A stretch of DNA of 64,000 bases from Halocynthiibacter styelae (GCF_016123485.1 NZ_JADCKQ010000001.1:310001-374000), one strand, 5' to 3'; counted from the first letter of the stretch, positions 1 through 12,566 are shown. Numbers and translations: made by a program. The notes: generated from the sequence alone by a model not told the origin.

Positions 1-3671
<3,671 letters not shown>

Positions 3672-3730
3672 TTAGTGATAAATCGACGGAACCACTTCGT
3701 CCAGAGGCTGATTTTCACGAAATGTTCCTG

Positions 3731-3768
3731 ATAAAATCCGGGCCCGGCAAGGCTGCCAGTCCCGGATT
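3731..3768 (-). terminator. Probable terminator downstream of ctrA
   Basis: On the minus strand an 8-bp perfect stem (AATCCGGG/CCCGGATT, plus coordinates 3735-3742 and 3761-3768) is followed by TTTTAT. It lies about 40 nt after the ctrA stop and before ligA. The loop is 18 nt but holds further GGC/GCC pairing. The U-run is short, so termination may be partial. Confidence 0.5.
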
Positions 3769-3808
3769 CCGCCGTGTATACGTCAGGTCGCCCTGGCTAA
3801 ATCAATAC

Positions 3809-4525
3809 TCAGGCCCCGACGGCCACCGGATCTGCAGGCATATCAACCGGCTCTGGATCGCGCAAAACATAGCCCCGGCCCCAGACAGTTTCGATATAGT
3901 TTTCACCATCCGTTGCCTCTGTAAGTTTCTTGCGCAACTTACAGATGAACACATCAATAATCTTCAATTCTGGTTCATCCATGCCGCCGTACAGGTGATT
4001 GAGGAACATTTCTTTCGTCAAAGTTGTACCTTTGCGCAGACTCAGAAGTTCCAGCATCTGATATTCTTTGCCTGTCAGGTGAACGGTTTTCCCACCGACA
4101 TCGACAGTTTTTGCATCCAGGTTCACCGAAATTCGACCCGTTTTAATGACGGATTGACTGTGTCCTTTTGAACGCCGGATGATGGCGTGAATTCGGGCAA
4201 CCAGTTCTTCGCGGTGAAACGGTTTTGTCAGATAGTCATCTGCGCCGAAACCAAACCCTTTAATCTTATTTTCCGTATCATCTGCACCGGAAAGAATAAG
4301 AATTGGCGTTTCTACACGCGCCAGGCGCAGTTGCCGCAAAACTTCATGCCCGTTCATATCCGGCAGGTTCAGATCCAGAAGGATCAGGTCGTAATCGTAA
4401 AGTTTTGCAAGATCGATGCCTTCTTCCCCAAGGTCCGTACAATAGACGTTCAGATTGGCATGTGTCAGCATCAGTTCGATGCTTTTAGAAGTCGTTGGGT
4501 CGTCTTCTACAAGTAATACCCGCAT
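3809..4525 (-). CDS. ctrA: Cell-cycle response regulator CtrA
   Basis: CtrA is the OmpR-type master transcription factor of alphaproteobacteria. In Rhodobacterales it governs motility and gene transfer agent genes rather than being essential. The receiver domain has the acidic pair D8/D9, phospho-acceptor D51 in LILLDLNLP and the KPF lysine. The C-terminal winged helix covers about residues 125-225 and ends in [10 protein letters not shown]. The [12 protein letters not shown] linker and [17 protein letters not shown] block are near-diagnostic for CtrA. GGAG lies 8 nt before the ATG. sciP lies just upstream on the same strand. Confidence 0.97.
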   Translation of the reverse strand: MRVLLVEDDPTTSKSIELMLTHANLNVYCTDLGEEGIDLAKLYDYDLILLDLNLPDMNGHEVLRQLRLARVETPILILSGADDTENKIKGFGFGADDYLTKPFHREELVARIHAIIRRSKGHSQSVIKTGRISVNLDAKTVDVGGKTVHLTGKEYQMLELLSLRKGTTLTKEMFLNHLYGGMDEPELKIIDVFICKLRKKLTEATDGENYIETVWGRGYVLRDPEPVDMPADPVAVGA

Positions 4526-4579
4526 TAAGTAATCTCCGCTAACTTTCCCCTTCGCTGAACAGAGGTTGGTTCATAATGG

Positions 4580-4594
4580 TTAACCGCACGTTAC
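4580..4594 (-). promoter_or_regulatory. Candidate CtrA box upstream of ctrA
   Basis: On the minus strand the sequence reads GTAA-N7-TTAACC, one mismatch from the CtrA consensus TTAA-N7-TTAAC. It is about 55 nt upstream of the ctrA start, in the sciP-ctrA gap. CtrA is known to regulate its own gene in Caulobacter, so autoregulation is a reasonable inference. Confidence 0.5.
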
Positions 4595-4621
4595 CATTAC
4601 AGAGATTTTAAGCAATTCTAC

Positions 4622-4900
4622 TTATGGTTGTCTATATTGCTGTAACATCGTGGCTTTTAATGCGCCTTCGCCGTGCTTTTTAATCGCATTTTCCCAGGAT
4701 TTATATTCCTCCTCTGATAATCCATATCGTTCCAGGGCCTCCTTTTGGGGAATCAACCCGAAGAGGACTGATTTAACAACAATGGCTTTCCGGCTTGCGA
4801 CCCAGCGTGTGGTATCAACAGGCGGCAGGTCCGCACGCGATAATATGGACCCGTCCGGTAAAGTAATCGCACCCGGCCCGTCTACTTTTTTCAGGAACAT
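4622..4900 (-). CDS. sciP: CtrA inhibitor SciP (DUF1153 family)
   Basis: SciP is a small helix-turn-helix protein that binds CtrA and blocks activation of CtrA-dependent promoters. The 92-residue product has the DUF1153 signature: ITLPDGSILSRADLPP, then TTRWVASRKA, a trihelical HTH (LIPQKEALERYGLSEEEYKSW), and the GEGALKAT.LQQYRQP tail. I chose the ATG at 4900 because GAGGGG sits 7 nt upstream. A GTG ten codons earlier has its purine run only 3 nt away. It lies immediately upstream of its target ctrA on the same strand. Confidence 0.9.
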   Translation of the reverse strand: MFLKKVDGPGAITLPDGSILSRADLPPVDTTRWVASRKAIVVKSVLFGLIPQKEALERYGLSEEEYKSWENAIKKHGEGALKATMLQQYRQP

Positions 4901-4945
4901 AACAGCACCCCTCGTTTGATGTTTCGCCACGATCCCCCTATTCTC

Positions 4946-4960
4946 TTAAGACAAGATGAA
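4946..4960. promoter_or_regulatory. Weak CtrA-like half-site pair between sciP and mnmA
   Basis: TTAA-N7-TGAA lies in the divergent sciP-mnmA promoter region, one mismatch from TTAA-N7-TTAA. sciP is CtrA-activated in Caulobacter. In a 120-bp gap a match of this quality could be chance. Confidence 0.25.
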
Positions 4961-5021
4961 ATCCGCCCCTTGTTAGTCGTTCGAATTTTCATATATTCCG
5001 CAAGGATCTCCGGAGCACAGC

Positions 5022-6158
5022 ATGACCAGCACAGAACTCAATTCCCTTGGCTTTCCAAAGCCACCATCCGAAACCCGCGTTGTCGTGGCCATGTCAGGCG
5101 GCGTGGACAGTTCCGTGGTGGCGGCGCAGCTGGCTGAGGAAGGCTATGATGTGGTCGGTGTGACGCTGCAGTTGTATGATCACGGTGCGGCCCTGGCCAA
5201 GAAAGGCGCCTGCTGTGCCGGCATTGACATTCATGATGCGCGCCGCGTTTCAGAAGAAATGGGCTTTCCACATTATGTGCTGGATTATGAAAACATCTTT
5301 CAGGAAGCGGTGATTGATGAATTCGCCGACAGCTATCTGGCCGGCGCAACCCCTGTGCCCTGCATCCGCTGCAACGAACGTGTGAAATTCAAAGACCTGC
5401 TGGAAACCGCAAAGGACCTGAACGCCGATTGTATGGCGACCGGTCACTATATTCAGCGTTTCAGCGGTGATCATGGGCCAGAGCTGCACTCTGCCACTGA
5501 CGCAAACCGCGACCAAGGTTATTTTCTGTTTTCCACCACGCCAGAACAACTGGATTTCCTGCGCTTCCCATTGGGTCATCTGGCCAGTAAGGCCGAAACC
5601 CGTGCGCTGGCGGCGAGATATGATCTCGCCGTGGCGGATAAACCCGACAGCCAGGACATCTGCTTTGTGCCCGATGGCAACTATGCCGGGGTGATCGAAA
5701 AACTGCGCCCCGGTGCGGCGGAACCTGGCGACATCGTTGATACCGAAGGCAATGTGCTGGGCCAACACCGTGGCGTGCTGCATTACACCGTGGGACAGCG
5801 TCGTGGCCTTGGCATTGGCGGCCTGGATACGCCGCTTTATGTGGTCAGGCTGGATGTGGACAAGCGCCAGGTGATTGTTGGCCCGAAAGAACTGCTGGCA
5901 ACGCGCATCATTCCCGTGCGTGAAATCAACTGGCTGGGCGATGAATCGTTTGAGGCGCAGAAAGAATATCACATCAGCGTCAAAGTTCGCTCCACCCGCC
6001 CCCCACGCGAAGCCATCGTGCGCCCCCTGTCGGCCACCACAGCCGAGGTCGAACTGCTGACCCCGGAAGAAGGTGTGTCACCCGGCCAGGCCTGTGTGTT
6101 CTACGATCCCGACAGTTCACGTATCTTTGGCGGCGGCTGGATCTGGCGCGGGGCGTGA
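5022..6158 (+). CDS. mnmA: tRNA-specific 2-thiouridylase MnmA
   Basis: MnmA thiolates U34 of Lys, Glu and Gln tRNAs at the 2-position with ATP and persulfide sulfur. The 378 residues carry the PP-loop SGGVDSS at 25-31, the TPVPCIRCN cysteines (C114/C117) and the catalytic partner C214 in QDICFVPDG, followed by the beta-barrel tail ending [14 protein letters not shown] lies 6 nt before ATG. It is transcribed away from sciP. A decayed copy of its last ~60 bp reappears at 7575-7636. Confidence 0.97.
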   Translation: MTSTELNSLGFPKPPSETRVVVAMSGGVDSSVVAAQLAEEGYDVVGVTLQLYDHGAALAKKGACCAGIDIHDARRVSEEMGFPHYVLDYENIFQEAVIDEFADSYLAGATPVPCIRCNERVKFKDLLETAKDLNADCMATGHYIQRFSGDHGPELHSATDANRDQGYFLFSTTPEQLDFLRFPLGHLASKAETRALAARYDLAVADKPDSQDICFVPDGNYAGVIEKLRPGAAEPGDIVDTEGNVLGQHRGVLHYTVGQRRGLGIGGLDTPLYVVRLDVDKRQVIVGPKELLATRIIPVREINWLGDESFEAQKEYHISVKVRSTRPPREAIVRPLSATTAEVELLTPEEGVSPGQACVFYDPDSSRIFGGGWIWRGA

Positions 6159-6192
6159 CAGGTAGCTCTGCGGACGATGCATCACTTCGCTG

Positions 6193-6231
6193 CGCTTGCA
6201 CCGATGGCGGCTTTGGGTGAAGCGTTCTTTT
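6193..6231 (+). terminator. Rho-independent terminator of mnmA
   Basis: Arms 6193-6202 and 6216-6224 pair (CGCTT plus CACC, with one bulged G), followed by TTCTTTT. It starts 35 nt after the mnmA stop. The U-run overlaps the stop codon of the convergent gene at 6230. Confidence 0.6.
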
Positions 6232-6703
6232 AATTCAGGTATTTCCCCACATCCGCACCTGAGACACAAAGGAGGCGGGATTCTTCAACCAGTATGAACA
6301 TCATCTCCCCACAGTGGATGCTAGGCCGTCCGAACCACGTACTCCGAATTCTGCCTTCACCCCATCTGTACATTTCACCTGCGCGCCCCGTTCCTCCGCC
6401 GTGATCGTAGAATGCCAAGCCGCATCCCCAAGTTGGGAGCTTGAGAGAGCCATAGCCTTGCTTCCAAGCGCTCACACTTACAGGAATTTCAAGGCTGTTT
6501 GCCAGTCTGATCCTGCTAACCAAAGTTAAACGGTATGCAGTTGCGGAACATGAAGGCTCAATGAAACCGTAAGCAGTCTGCCTTTGTGTTGTCAGCCAAG
6601 AGTATCGCAGTTTCGTATCAGGTATACCTGAGGTGAAAACCACCTGGTCAAGCAACGATAGCATACCAAAAAGAAAAAGGCAGAACACAAATTTGTCACG
6701 CAT
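6230..6703 (-). CDS. Orphan secreted or membrane-anchored protein
   Basis: I do not recognise this 157-residue product. The reading frame is open for 209 codons, but I start at the ATG at 6703, which has AGAGG 5 nt upstream and gives a hydrophobic signal-like N-terminus (residues 4-17, FVFCLFLFGMLSLL). The mature part has scattered cysteines (PSCSA, WGCG, IHCGE, LLCVS), as in disulfide-bonded exported proteins. It lies between mnmA and a yaeQ-like gene, inside a segment flanked by mnmA 3'-end sequence. Confidence 0.5.
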   Translation of the reverse strand: MRDKFVFCLFLFGMLSLLDQVVFTSGIPDTKLRYSWLTTQRQTAYGFIEPSCSATAYRLTLVSRIRLANSLEIPVSVSAWKQGYGSLKLPTWGCGLAFYDHGGGTGRAGEMYRWGEGRIRSTWFGRPSIHCGEMMFILVEESRLLCVSGADVGKYLN

Positions 6704-6924
6704 AAAAACCTCTGGACAACCATTACCAACAGGTGCGGCTTGTGACAAGCCATCGTTCATGCACTGCGCGGCATTGGTCAAAGTGGGCTCGAAGCTGCCA
6801 TACGCGCCATCAGGCCCCAATACTGATCGCGTCGCCACACCCGAACGCCCGCTCCGCACAACGTTTATCCCCTAGCAGCGCGCGTACCTTTGGTGGAATC
6901 TGGGTTAGACGGAAACGAGGCCGA

Positions 6925-7473
6925 TCAAACGGCAGTTTCTTTCCATTTCACCGGAGTGATATAAACCATGCGGTCATCCGCACTGACCATAACTTCGCCG
7001 TCCTGAATGTTGACCTGCAGCTTCATCGTGCGGCTTGCCAGTTCCCCCAGCTCACGGGTGTTGTCTTCTGACAGGTTCATGACCTGCAGATTGTCAAACC
7101 GTGTCGTACTGTTCTTGATCTTATCCCACCACATTTCAGCGGGTCTGCCACCGTAGCTGTAGATAATGACATCATCGGATTTCCCACAGGATTGCCGCAC
7201 AACCTTTTCGCTGGGCAATCCAAGGGCCACCCATAGTTCAAGTTCGCCACTTAGACTTTTCTGCCAGATGTCGGGTTCATCATCTGTGGAAATACCCTTG
7301 GTCATTTCCAGGTTTTCATGGGCGTTCAACGCAAAAGCCAGAAGCCGCACCATCATCCGTTCATCGGTTTCCGACGGGTGCCTGGCGATGGTTAATTTAT
7401 GGGTCTCATAATAGTGACGATCCATATCGGATACGGAAAGTTCAACTTTATAGATGGTAGCTTTTTGCGCCAT
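6925..7473 (-). CDS. yaeQ: YaeQ family protein
   Basis: YaeQ proteins have a compact PD-(D/E)XK nuclease-like fold; their cellular role is not settled. The 182 residues match the usual length of about 181. Family features visible are the opening ATIYKVELSVSDMDRHYYE, TIARHPSETDERMMVRLLAFAL, LELWVALGLPSEKVVRQSC and the tail VYITPVKWKE. The frame stays open for 35 codons upstream, but the ATG at 7473 gives the canonical N-terminus. It sits between mnmA relics. Confidence 0.88.
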   Translation of the reverse strand: MAQKATIYKVELSVSDMDRHYYETHKLTIARHPSETDERMMVRLLAFALNAHENLEMTKGISTDDEPDIWQKSLSGELELWVALGLPSEKVVRQSCGKSDDVIIYSYGGRPAEMWWDKIKNSTTRFDNLQVMNLSEDNTRELGELASRTMKLQVNIQDGEVMVSADDRMVYITPVKWKETAV

Positions 7474-7574
7474 GATATGTCCCAGGATTTCTTTGATAGA
7501 CCTACCTACTGCCTCCGCCCCTATTGTGAAAGGAGATAAAAGACTGAATGCATCTGGAAGAAGGGCGCCGCCGG

Positions 7575-7636
7575 GCAAGGCCGGTGTGTTCTACGATCTA
7601 AGTAGCACCCGTATCTTCGGTGGCAGCTGGATCTGG
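7575..7636 (+). pseudogene. Relic of the mnmA 3' end
   Basis: This 62-bp stretch aligns without gaps to mnmA 6085-6146, with 49 of 62 identical bases by hand count. It still encodes GVFYDLSSTRIFGGSWIW against [18 protein letters not shown] in MnmA. Neither the rest of mnmA nor its stop codon follows. The pattern fits a leftover mnmA 3' end displaced 1.49 kb downstream by insertion of the orphan and yaeQ genes, or a foreign mnmA end brought in with them. Confidence 0.8.
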
Positions 7637-7733
7637 CCAGGCGAGCAACCTCCAGAAATGCAACCCTACATTGCATTTATGAACTTCACCTTTAAACCCT
7701 TATTAGAATTTACTTTTTGATGAGAGAGTTTTC

Positions 7734-7931
7734 ATGAACGGATTTAAAGGCGAATGTTCAAATTGTGGTTGGACCACCAGACGACATCTGAAAAACATGA
7801 CGCGCCCTTGCCCTAAATGCGGGGGAAATGTCTATATACATGAAGAAGACCAAGGTTCCGCAGCATGGGTGGTTGCGATCACAGTTGCATTTATTGCGCT
7901 GTTAGCCATTTTACAGAATTACCACAGCTAG
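7734..7931 (+). CDS. Small zinc-ribbon membrane protein
   Basis: This 65-residue protein has a zinc-ribbon of two CxxC knuckles (C8/C11 and C26/C29), then a transmembrane helix at about 43-60 and a five-residue tail. A GAGAG ribosome site lies 5 nt before the ATG. The function is unknown; zinc-ribbon-plus-one-helix peptides are common, poorly studied membrane proteins. Confidence 0.65.
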   Translation: MNGFKGECSNCGWTTRRHLKNMTRPCPKCGGNVYIHEEDQGSAAWVVAITVAFIALLAILQNYHS

Positions 7932-7953
7932 ACCTAAACTTAGTTCAACCCTC

Positions 7954-8499
7954 CTAAGCAGAACCACCGTCAAGCGGTTCTTCCGCTTCGATCTGCAGGG
8001 CATCATTGAAGCGATTGAAGGCGCCGATCAGGGTGATGCGCCAGGTCAGTTCAACAATCTGGCCGTCATCAAACCACGCCCGCAGATCGGAAACCTCAGC
8101 ATCACGCATCCGGCCGGACCGTTCTGTCACGGACCGCGCGTAGCGCACGATGGCTTTGTCACAGGCATCAAGTTCGGGGTGATCCTCGACCTCCAGCAAC
8201 CGTGCGCTGCCTTCAGGACTGACCCCTGTAACCGTCAGGGAAGGCACGTGATGGGACAGACAATAATCGCAGGCGTTTAATTGCGACACCGTGACCATGG
8301 CCAATTCAATCACCCGGCGCGACAGCCTGGTTTCTGCTCGCATATTCACCAGCATGTCTGTCACCTGATGCAACACCACCGGACTGTGCGCCGCGATACC
8401 GGCCCAGTTCCCGAAGGGTCCATAGGCCTCCAGCGCCGCACAGTCATCCTGTGTGGCCGGGCTCATATCGGTGACGGGTAGCGGGGGAATACGACTCAT
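7954..8499 (-). CDS. Carboxymuconolactone decarboxylase / AhpD-like protein
   Basis: The 181-residue product belongs to the AhpD-like alpha-helical family. The signature is the redox pair C77/C80 in NACDYCLSHH with a following histidine (H84), preceded by RRVIELAMVTVSQ. Such proteins act as alkylhydroperoxidase-type thiol enzymes, and many are annotated as peroxidase-related. Single gene, convergent with the zinc-ribbon gene. The substrate cannot be told from sequence. Confidence 0.85.
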   Translation of the reverse strand: MSRIPPLPVTDMSPATQDDCAALEAYGPFGNWAGIAAHSPVVLHQVTDMLVNMRAETRLSRRVIELAMVTVSQLNACDYCLSHHVPSLTVTGVSPEGSARLLEVEDHPELDACDKAIVRYARSVTERSGRMRDAEVSDLRAWFDDGQIVELTWRITLIGAFNRFNDALQIEAEEPLDGGSA

Positions 8500-8553
8500 G
8501 GCGACCTCAGGTTATATTGGCCTGCCGAACCTAGCCCGGTGCTGAGATGGGCG

Positions 8554-8575
8554 AAATACACGCTTTCGTGTCAAA
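8554..8575 (-). terminator. Possible terminator after lpxB
   Basis: Read on the minus strand, ACACG-AAAG-CGTGT (plus 8558-8571) with a tetraloop starts 4 nt after the lpxB stop and is followed by ATTTC. The stem is short and the U-run weak. It may instead protect the mRNA 3' end. Confidence 0.4.
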
Positions 8576-9721
8576 TCATATACGGTTCAGAACAGATCGC
8601 GCGGCCCGCAGGCCAGGGGCTTCTGACCCGCGACCAAGACGTTCCATCGTCACGGACATCGCTTGTTTCTGGGCGCTTGGGTCACTCAGCAGTGCTTCAA
8701 CAGCCGGGATGATTTGCCCAGACGTGCAGCTTTCGCCAAGAAATTCTGGCACAGTGCGGGTTTCAGACACGAGGTTCACCAGTGTCACTGTGTCGATCTT
8801 CAACATGCGTTTGATCAGCTTGCGCGACAGCCAGTTCATGTCATAGGCGATGACCATGGGCGTATCATTAGCAGCCAGTTCCAGCGAAACCGTGCCAGAC
8901 GCCGCAAGCGCCAGATCCGCACGTGCAAAGGCGGCGCGTTTGGCAGTTTTATCAGTTGGGTCAATCACCAGGGGCGCGGCACCAGACGGCCAGTCCTCGG
9001 TGTCGGTATAAATCAGATCACTGACCGGGCCAGGGGCTGCGGGCAGGATAAAGCGCATGTCGGGGTGATCGGCTGAAAGCGCCTCAGCCACCTCACGCAG
9101 GACAGGCAGCATGCGCGTGACCTCGCCCATGCGGGATCCGGGCAAAAGCAGCATGATCTTCTGATCTGGCGTGATGTGGTAAGTGTCGGCGAAGGCGGTG
9201 ATTTCATCCGCAGTTGCCAGAGGTTCCGCCACCACAGGATGCCCGACAAATTCGCATGTCATGCCAGCGGCCTGCATATAGGGCGGTTCAAACGGCAACA
9301 GCGCCAGCACGTGATCGATATGTTTCGCCATTTTCGCCGCGCGTCCTTCGCGCCAGGCCCAGACAGACGGCGCAACATAATGCACGGTTGGGATGTCTCT
9401 GGCGGCTTTCACGATCTTCGCCACGCGCAGGCAAAAATCCGGGCTGTCGATACTGACAATCGCATCGGGTTGCCAGGCCAGCGCAGCTTCGGCCACTTCA
9501 CGGATGCGGCGTTTCAGGTGGAAATACTTCGGGGCGACTTCTGCGATGCCCATGACGGACAGCTCATGCATGGGGAACTGGCTGACCAGCCCCTGCCCGC
9601 CCATCAGATCGCCGCCGACACCCCGAAATTCAATATCCGGCACAAGCGAGATCAGCCCTTCCATCAGCGCCGCGCCCAGCTTATCGCCCGAGGCTTCGCC
9701 TGCGATCAGGAAGACCTTCAC
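8576..9721 (-). CDS. lpxB: Lipid-A-disaccharide synthase LpxB
   Basis: LpxB joins UDP-2,3-diacylglucosamine and lipid X into the beta-1,6 disaccharide of lipid A at the inner face of the cytoplasmic membrane. The 381 residues open with FLIAGEASGDKLGAALM and include VHYVAPSVWAWREGRA and LLLPGSRMGEV, all hallmarks of GT19 enzymes. The start is GTG, overlapping the lpxI stop by GTGA. It is the last gene of the envelope superoperon. Confidence 0.97.
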   Translation of the reverse strand: MKVFLIAGEASGDKLGAALMEGLISLVPDIEFRGVGGDLMGGQGLVSQFPMHELSVMGIAEVAPKYFHLKRRIREVAEAALAWQPDAIVSIDSPDFCLRVAKIVKAARDIPTVHYVAPSVWAWREGRAAKMAKHIDHVLALLPFEPPYMQAAGMTCEFVGHPVVAEPLATADEITAFADTYHITPDQKIMLLLPGSRMGEVTRMLPVLREVAEALSADHPDMRFILPAAPGPVSDLIYTDTEDWPSGAAPLVIDPTDKTAKRAAFARADLALAASGTVSLELAANDTPMVIAYDMNWLSRKLIKRMLKIDTVTLVNLVSETRTVPEFLGESCTSGQIIPAVEALLSDPSAQKQAMSVTMERLGRGSEAPGLRAARSVLNRI

Positions 9722-10527
9722 TGATCCGTCTCCCGCAGCCAGAGGAACAGCCCGGCCTCATCACAGGCCCGGACCACAGTTTCAAAACCTGGCACCATGA
9801 CGCAACCGGCCTCAAGGACCAGGCCGTTCAGCCCGGCAGCAGCAGCGTTTTCAACCGTGTTCAGGCCAATCACCGGCAGATCAATGCGACGGTCCTGGTT
9901 GGGTTTTGGCGCTTTATACAGGATACCACCAGGCACGACCCGTTCCTGATCAGATGCAAGTGAGCGCAACATCCAGTCTGTCCCTGGTTGGGCCTCGATC
10001 GCCTGGGCCTGACCACGCGCAACCACACAGCTTTGCCCGACATCTGCCACGCCCATAGCCGCAACAATCGCCTGACCGCGTGCCGCGTCCTTTTTGTGAT
10101 GCTCTGTCGGCTGGGTTTTCGTGGCAATCCCCGCAGGTGGCAGCAGATCCGGCAGGATTTCATGTGCACCCTGCATCTTAAACCCGGTCTTCTCGAAGAT
10201 ATCCAGAACCGCGCGCAAAGCCCCGTCATCGCCAGCCTGCATCGCCTGCATAATCACCGGCACAAGCGGCATGGTGTTGGCGTCAATCTTACCTGGGTCA
10301 AGCGCGGGACGCGCGACAGAGCCGACAAAACAAACGTCTGTTACGCCCGCTTTGCCCAGTTCAATCAGGAATGTGCCAAGGGTTTCGACCCGAAAGGTCA
10401 GATCCACATCCAACCCATCGGGCGCGAAACCTTCCAAAGCTGCGATCAGAGGCTTGCGTCCCTGATCGTCAAGATGTTTCGCCAGCAATCCGGGCAGATC
10501 GCCCTGCCCTGCAATCAGTGCAAACAT
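9718..10527 (-). CDS. lpxI: UDP-2,3-diacylglucosamine pyrophosphatase LpxI
   Basis: LpxI (formerly DUF1009) hydrolyses UDP-2,3-diacylglucosamine to lipid X, replacing LpxH in alphaproteobacteria. The 269 residues begin FALIAGQGDLP; KDAARGQAIVAAMGVADVGQ and DLPVIGLNTVENAAAAG are the conserved C-terminal domain blocks. Its place between lpxA and lpxB completes the pathway step between them. Confidence 0.95.
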   Translation of the reverse strand: MFALIAGQGDLPGLLAKHLDDQGRKPLIAALEGFAPDGLDVDLTFRVETLGTFLIELGKAGVTDVCFVGSVARPALDPGKIDANTMPLVPVIMQAMQAGDDGALRAVLDIFEKTGFKMQGAHEILPDLLPPAGIATKTQPTEHHKKDAARGQAIVAAMGVADVGQSCVVARGQAQAIEAQPGTDWMLRSLASDQERVVPGGILYKAPKPNQDRRIDLPVIGLNTVENAAAAGLNGLVLEAGCVMVPGFETVVRACDEAGLFLWLRETDQ

Positions 10528-10530
10528 GCC

Positions 10531-11328
10531 TTACTCCGGTGTCAGGAAAGAACGATCCGAACTGCCCGTAACAAAGGCCACGATATCCTGCACATATTCA
10601 CTGTCGCTTTCTTCGCCCAGACGGCGGGTGCGATCCTGAAAGGTGCCTTCGCCCTGTGCCATCATCTGATATGCCGCGCGTAGCGCCGTGATATCCGCAC
10701 GTGATACGCCTTTGCGTTTCAAACCGACAAGGTTCAGCCCGTGCAGATGCCCGCGTGGCGCCTGGACCAGACCATAGGGAATGACATCATTTGTCACCAT
10801 GGACACGGCGCCAATGATCGCGCCTTTGCCGATGCGCACAAACTGATGCACGCCAGACAGACCACCCACAATCACATTGTCATCAATGATGCAGTGACCA
10901 GCCACAGAGGCATTGTTCACAAGGATCACACGATTGCCGATATGCACATCATGGGCCACGTGACAATTGGCCATAAACAGCCCGTCATCACCGATCTTGG
11001 TCACACCACCGCCACCTTCGGTGCCGGTGTTCATCGTCACACCTTCACGAATACGGTTGCGATCCCCGATCTGCAGCGTGCTGTCTTCGCCGCCGAACTT
11101 CAGGTCCTGTGGAATTTCACCGATCGAGGCAAAAGGAAAGATTTCACAATCCTCGCCAATCGTTGTCCGGCCTGTCACCACCACATGCGAACGCAGTTCC
11201 GTCCGGGCCCCAATTTTCACATTGGGGCCGACAGTGCAGAAAGGTCCGATCTTTGCACCTTCACCGATCTCCGCGCCCTCTTCCACAAGGGCCATCGGAT
11301 GGATCACAGCGCTTTGCGCAATGCTCAT
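10531..11328 (-). CDS. lpxA: UDP-N-acetylglucosamine acyltransferase LpxA
   Basis: LpxA transfers a 3-hydroxyacyl chain from ACP to UDP-GlcNAc, the first lipid A step. The 265 residues show left-handed beta-helix hexapeptide repeats over about 1-190, the catalytic histidine in [10 protein letters not shown], and the [11 protein letters not shown] helical tail. The start overlaps the fabZ stop by a few bases; lpxI follows after 3 nt. Confidence 0.97.
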   Translation of the reverse strand: MSIAQSAVIHPMALVEEGAEIGEGAKIGPFCTVGPNVKIGARTELRSHVVVTGRTTIGEDCEIFPFASIGEIPQDLKFGGEDSTLQIGDRNRIREGVTMNTGTEGGGGVTKIGDDGLFMANCHVAHDVHIGNRVILVNNASVAGHCIIDDNVIVGGLSGVHQFVRIGKGAIIGAVSMVTNDVIPYGLVQAPRGHLHGLNLVGLKRKGVSRADITALRAAYQMMAQGEGTFQDRTRRLGEESDSEYVQDIVAFVTGSSDRSFLTPE

Positions 11329-11789
11329 TTAGGTTCATCCAGCAGATCAATCATCGCCGCGAATTCAGCAGAACAGACAACTTTGCCCTCTACCTTACCA
11401 TCGGCGCGGAATTTCCAGATTTTTGTGCCGGCGCGGATCACTTCCACGTGCAGTTCAAGCACATCACCCGGCACAACTTTACCGCGGAACTTACATTTGT
11501 CCACGGACATGAAATACACCAGCAGATCACGGTCAATCAGGTCCAGCGTCACGCCAACCATCACAGCGGCAGTCTGGGCCATAGATTCAATAATCGTAAC
11601 ACCAGGCATGATGGGTGCACCTGGGAAGTGACCCTGGAAGTGCGGCTCATTATATGTCACGTTTTTGATGCCTACAGCGCTTTCACTGGGCACAATGTCG
11701 CGTACTTTGTCGATCAGAAGAAACGGGTAACGATGCGGAATGATCCGCTGAATGATGTCGAGATCGGCTTCGGTAATCTTATCGGACAT
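11325..11789 (-). CDS. fabZ: 3-hydroxyacyl-[ACP] dehydratase FabZ
   Basis: FabZ dehydrates 3-hydroxyacyl-ACP in fatty acid elongation and competes with LpxA/LpxD for their acyl donor. The 154 residues have [13 protein letters not shown], the active-site block [11 protein letters not shown] and the helix glutamate in IIESMAQ. GAAGGA precedes the ATG. In many alphaproteobacteria lpxD lies directly upstream; here skp does. Confidence 0.97.
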   Translation of the reverse strand: MSDKITEADLDIIQRIIPHRYPFLLIDKVRDIVPSESAVGIKNVTYNEPHFQGHFPGAPIMPGVTIIESMAQTAAVMVGVTLDLIDRDLLVYFMSVDKCKFRGKVVPGDVLELHVEVIRAGTKIWKFRADGKVEGKVVCSAEFAAMIDLLDEPK

Positions 11790-11893
11790 TGTTTTTCCTT
11801 CTTTGTCTCAGCCCCGGCGCAGCCGGATTAACTGTGAATAGCGTTTCAGATCCTGGCAAACAAGTTCCCATAAGGAAGGCCGTGATAAAAACC

Positions 11894-12562
11894 TCAGTTT
11901 TCGGTGGTTTCCAGAGGAATAACCTGCAGGAACATATTCGGAATATTACCCCCGGAGTAGACCTGATCAATCAGAGCAATAGCATCGGTTGTGATATCAA
12001 TATCCTGCACAACCAGGAACACCTGACTGCGTTCAATGACAGCAAGCCCACCGCGATCTCGCGCGACCTGCGCCACCAGCGGCAGGGAAATCGTCACAAA
12101 TCGGTTCAGGATTTCTTCGCGCCGACGCACAAGTGTACGAAGCTTCAGGTCCTGTTCTTGCCGGATCCGCTGAACTTTCTCGTCAAAAGCAGATGCCAGA
12201 ACAGAGAAGGACTCAGCTTCCGTTTGCCCCCGCAGCGTCACAAGCTCATTTTCTTCAGCCGTCAGCGCGTCAAAGATCTGTTGATTTTCTGTCTGCAGCG
12301 CATCGCGCTCACCCGTCAGCATTGCTTCAAGGGCAATGCCCAGCTGGCTGCGCCGATAAAGCTGATCGCGCTCGATGGTGAGAAGCGTTGAGAACGCTTG
12401 AAACTCTTCTACGCTGACTTCCGGAGGCACGTCCGTTTCACCGTTTTGCTGCGCCCGCAGAGCAGTCGGCATCGCTGAAAACAAAGACAGACAGATCAGG
12501 GCTTTCAGCCCCACAGGCAGAAGTGCAAAGCCCCTGCCCATGGTATTTTGCGCAGCCGTCAT
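11894..12562 (-). CDS. skp: OmpH/Skp family periplasmic chaperone
   Basis: Skp holds unfolded outer-membrane proteins in the periplasm on their way to BamA. The 222-residue product has a signal peptide (LKALICLSLFSAMPTALRAQ, cut near residue 37), then a long charged coiled coil with heptad-like spacing (about residues 55-175), and a closing VDITTDAIALIDQVY-like module typical of OmpH proteins. It follows bamA by 4 nt, the usual partner. Confidence 0.85.
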   Translation of the reverse strand: MTAAQNTMGRGFALLPVGLKALICLSLFSAMPTALRAQQNGETDVPPEVSVEEFQAFSTLLTIERDQLYRRSQLGIALEAMLTGERDALQTENQQIFDALTAEENELVTLRGQTEAESFSVLASAFDEKVQRIRQEQDLKLRTLVRRREEILNRFVTISLPLVAQVARDRGGLAVIERSQVFLVVQDIDITTDAIALIDQVYSGGNIPNMFLQVIPLETTEN

Positions 12563-12566
12563 CCGA

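Noticed and set aside
7454-7720. 88-codon plus-strand frame covering the mnmA relic
   Set aside because: Its only recognisable part is the decayed mnmA end; it overlaps the yaeQ start and lacks a ribosome site, so it is not called as a gene.
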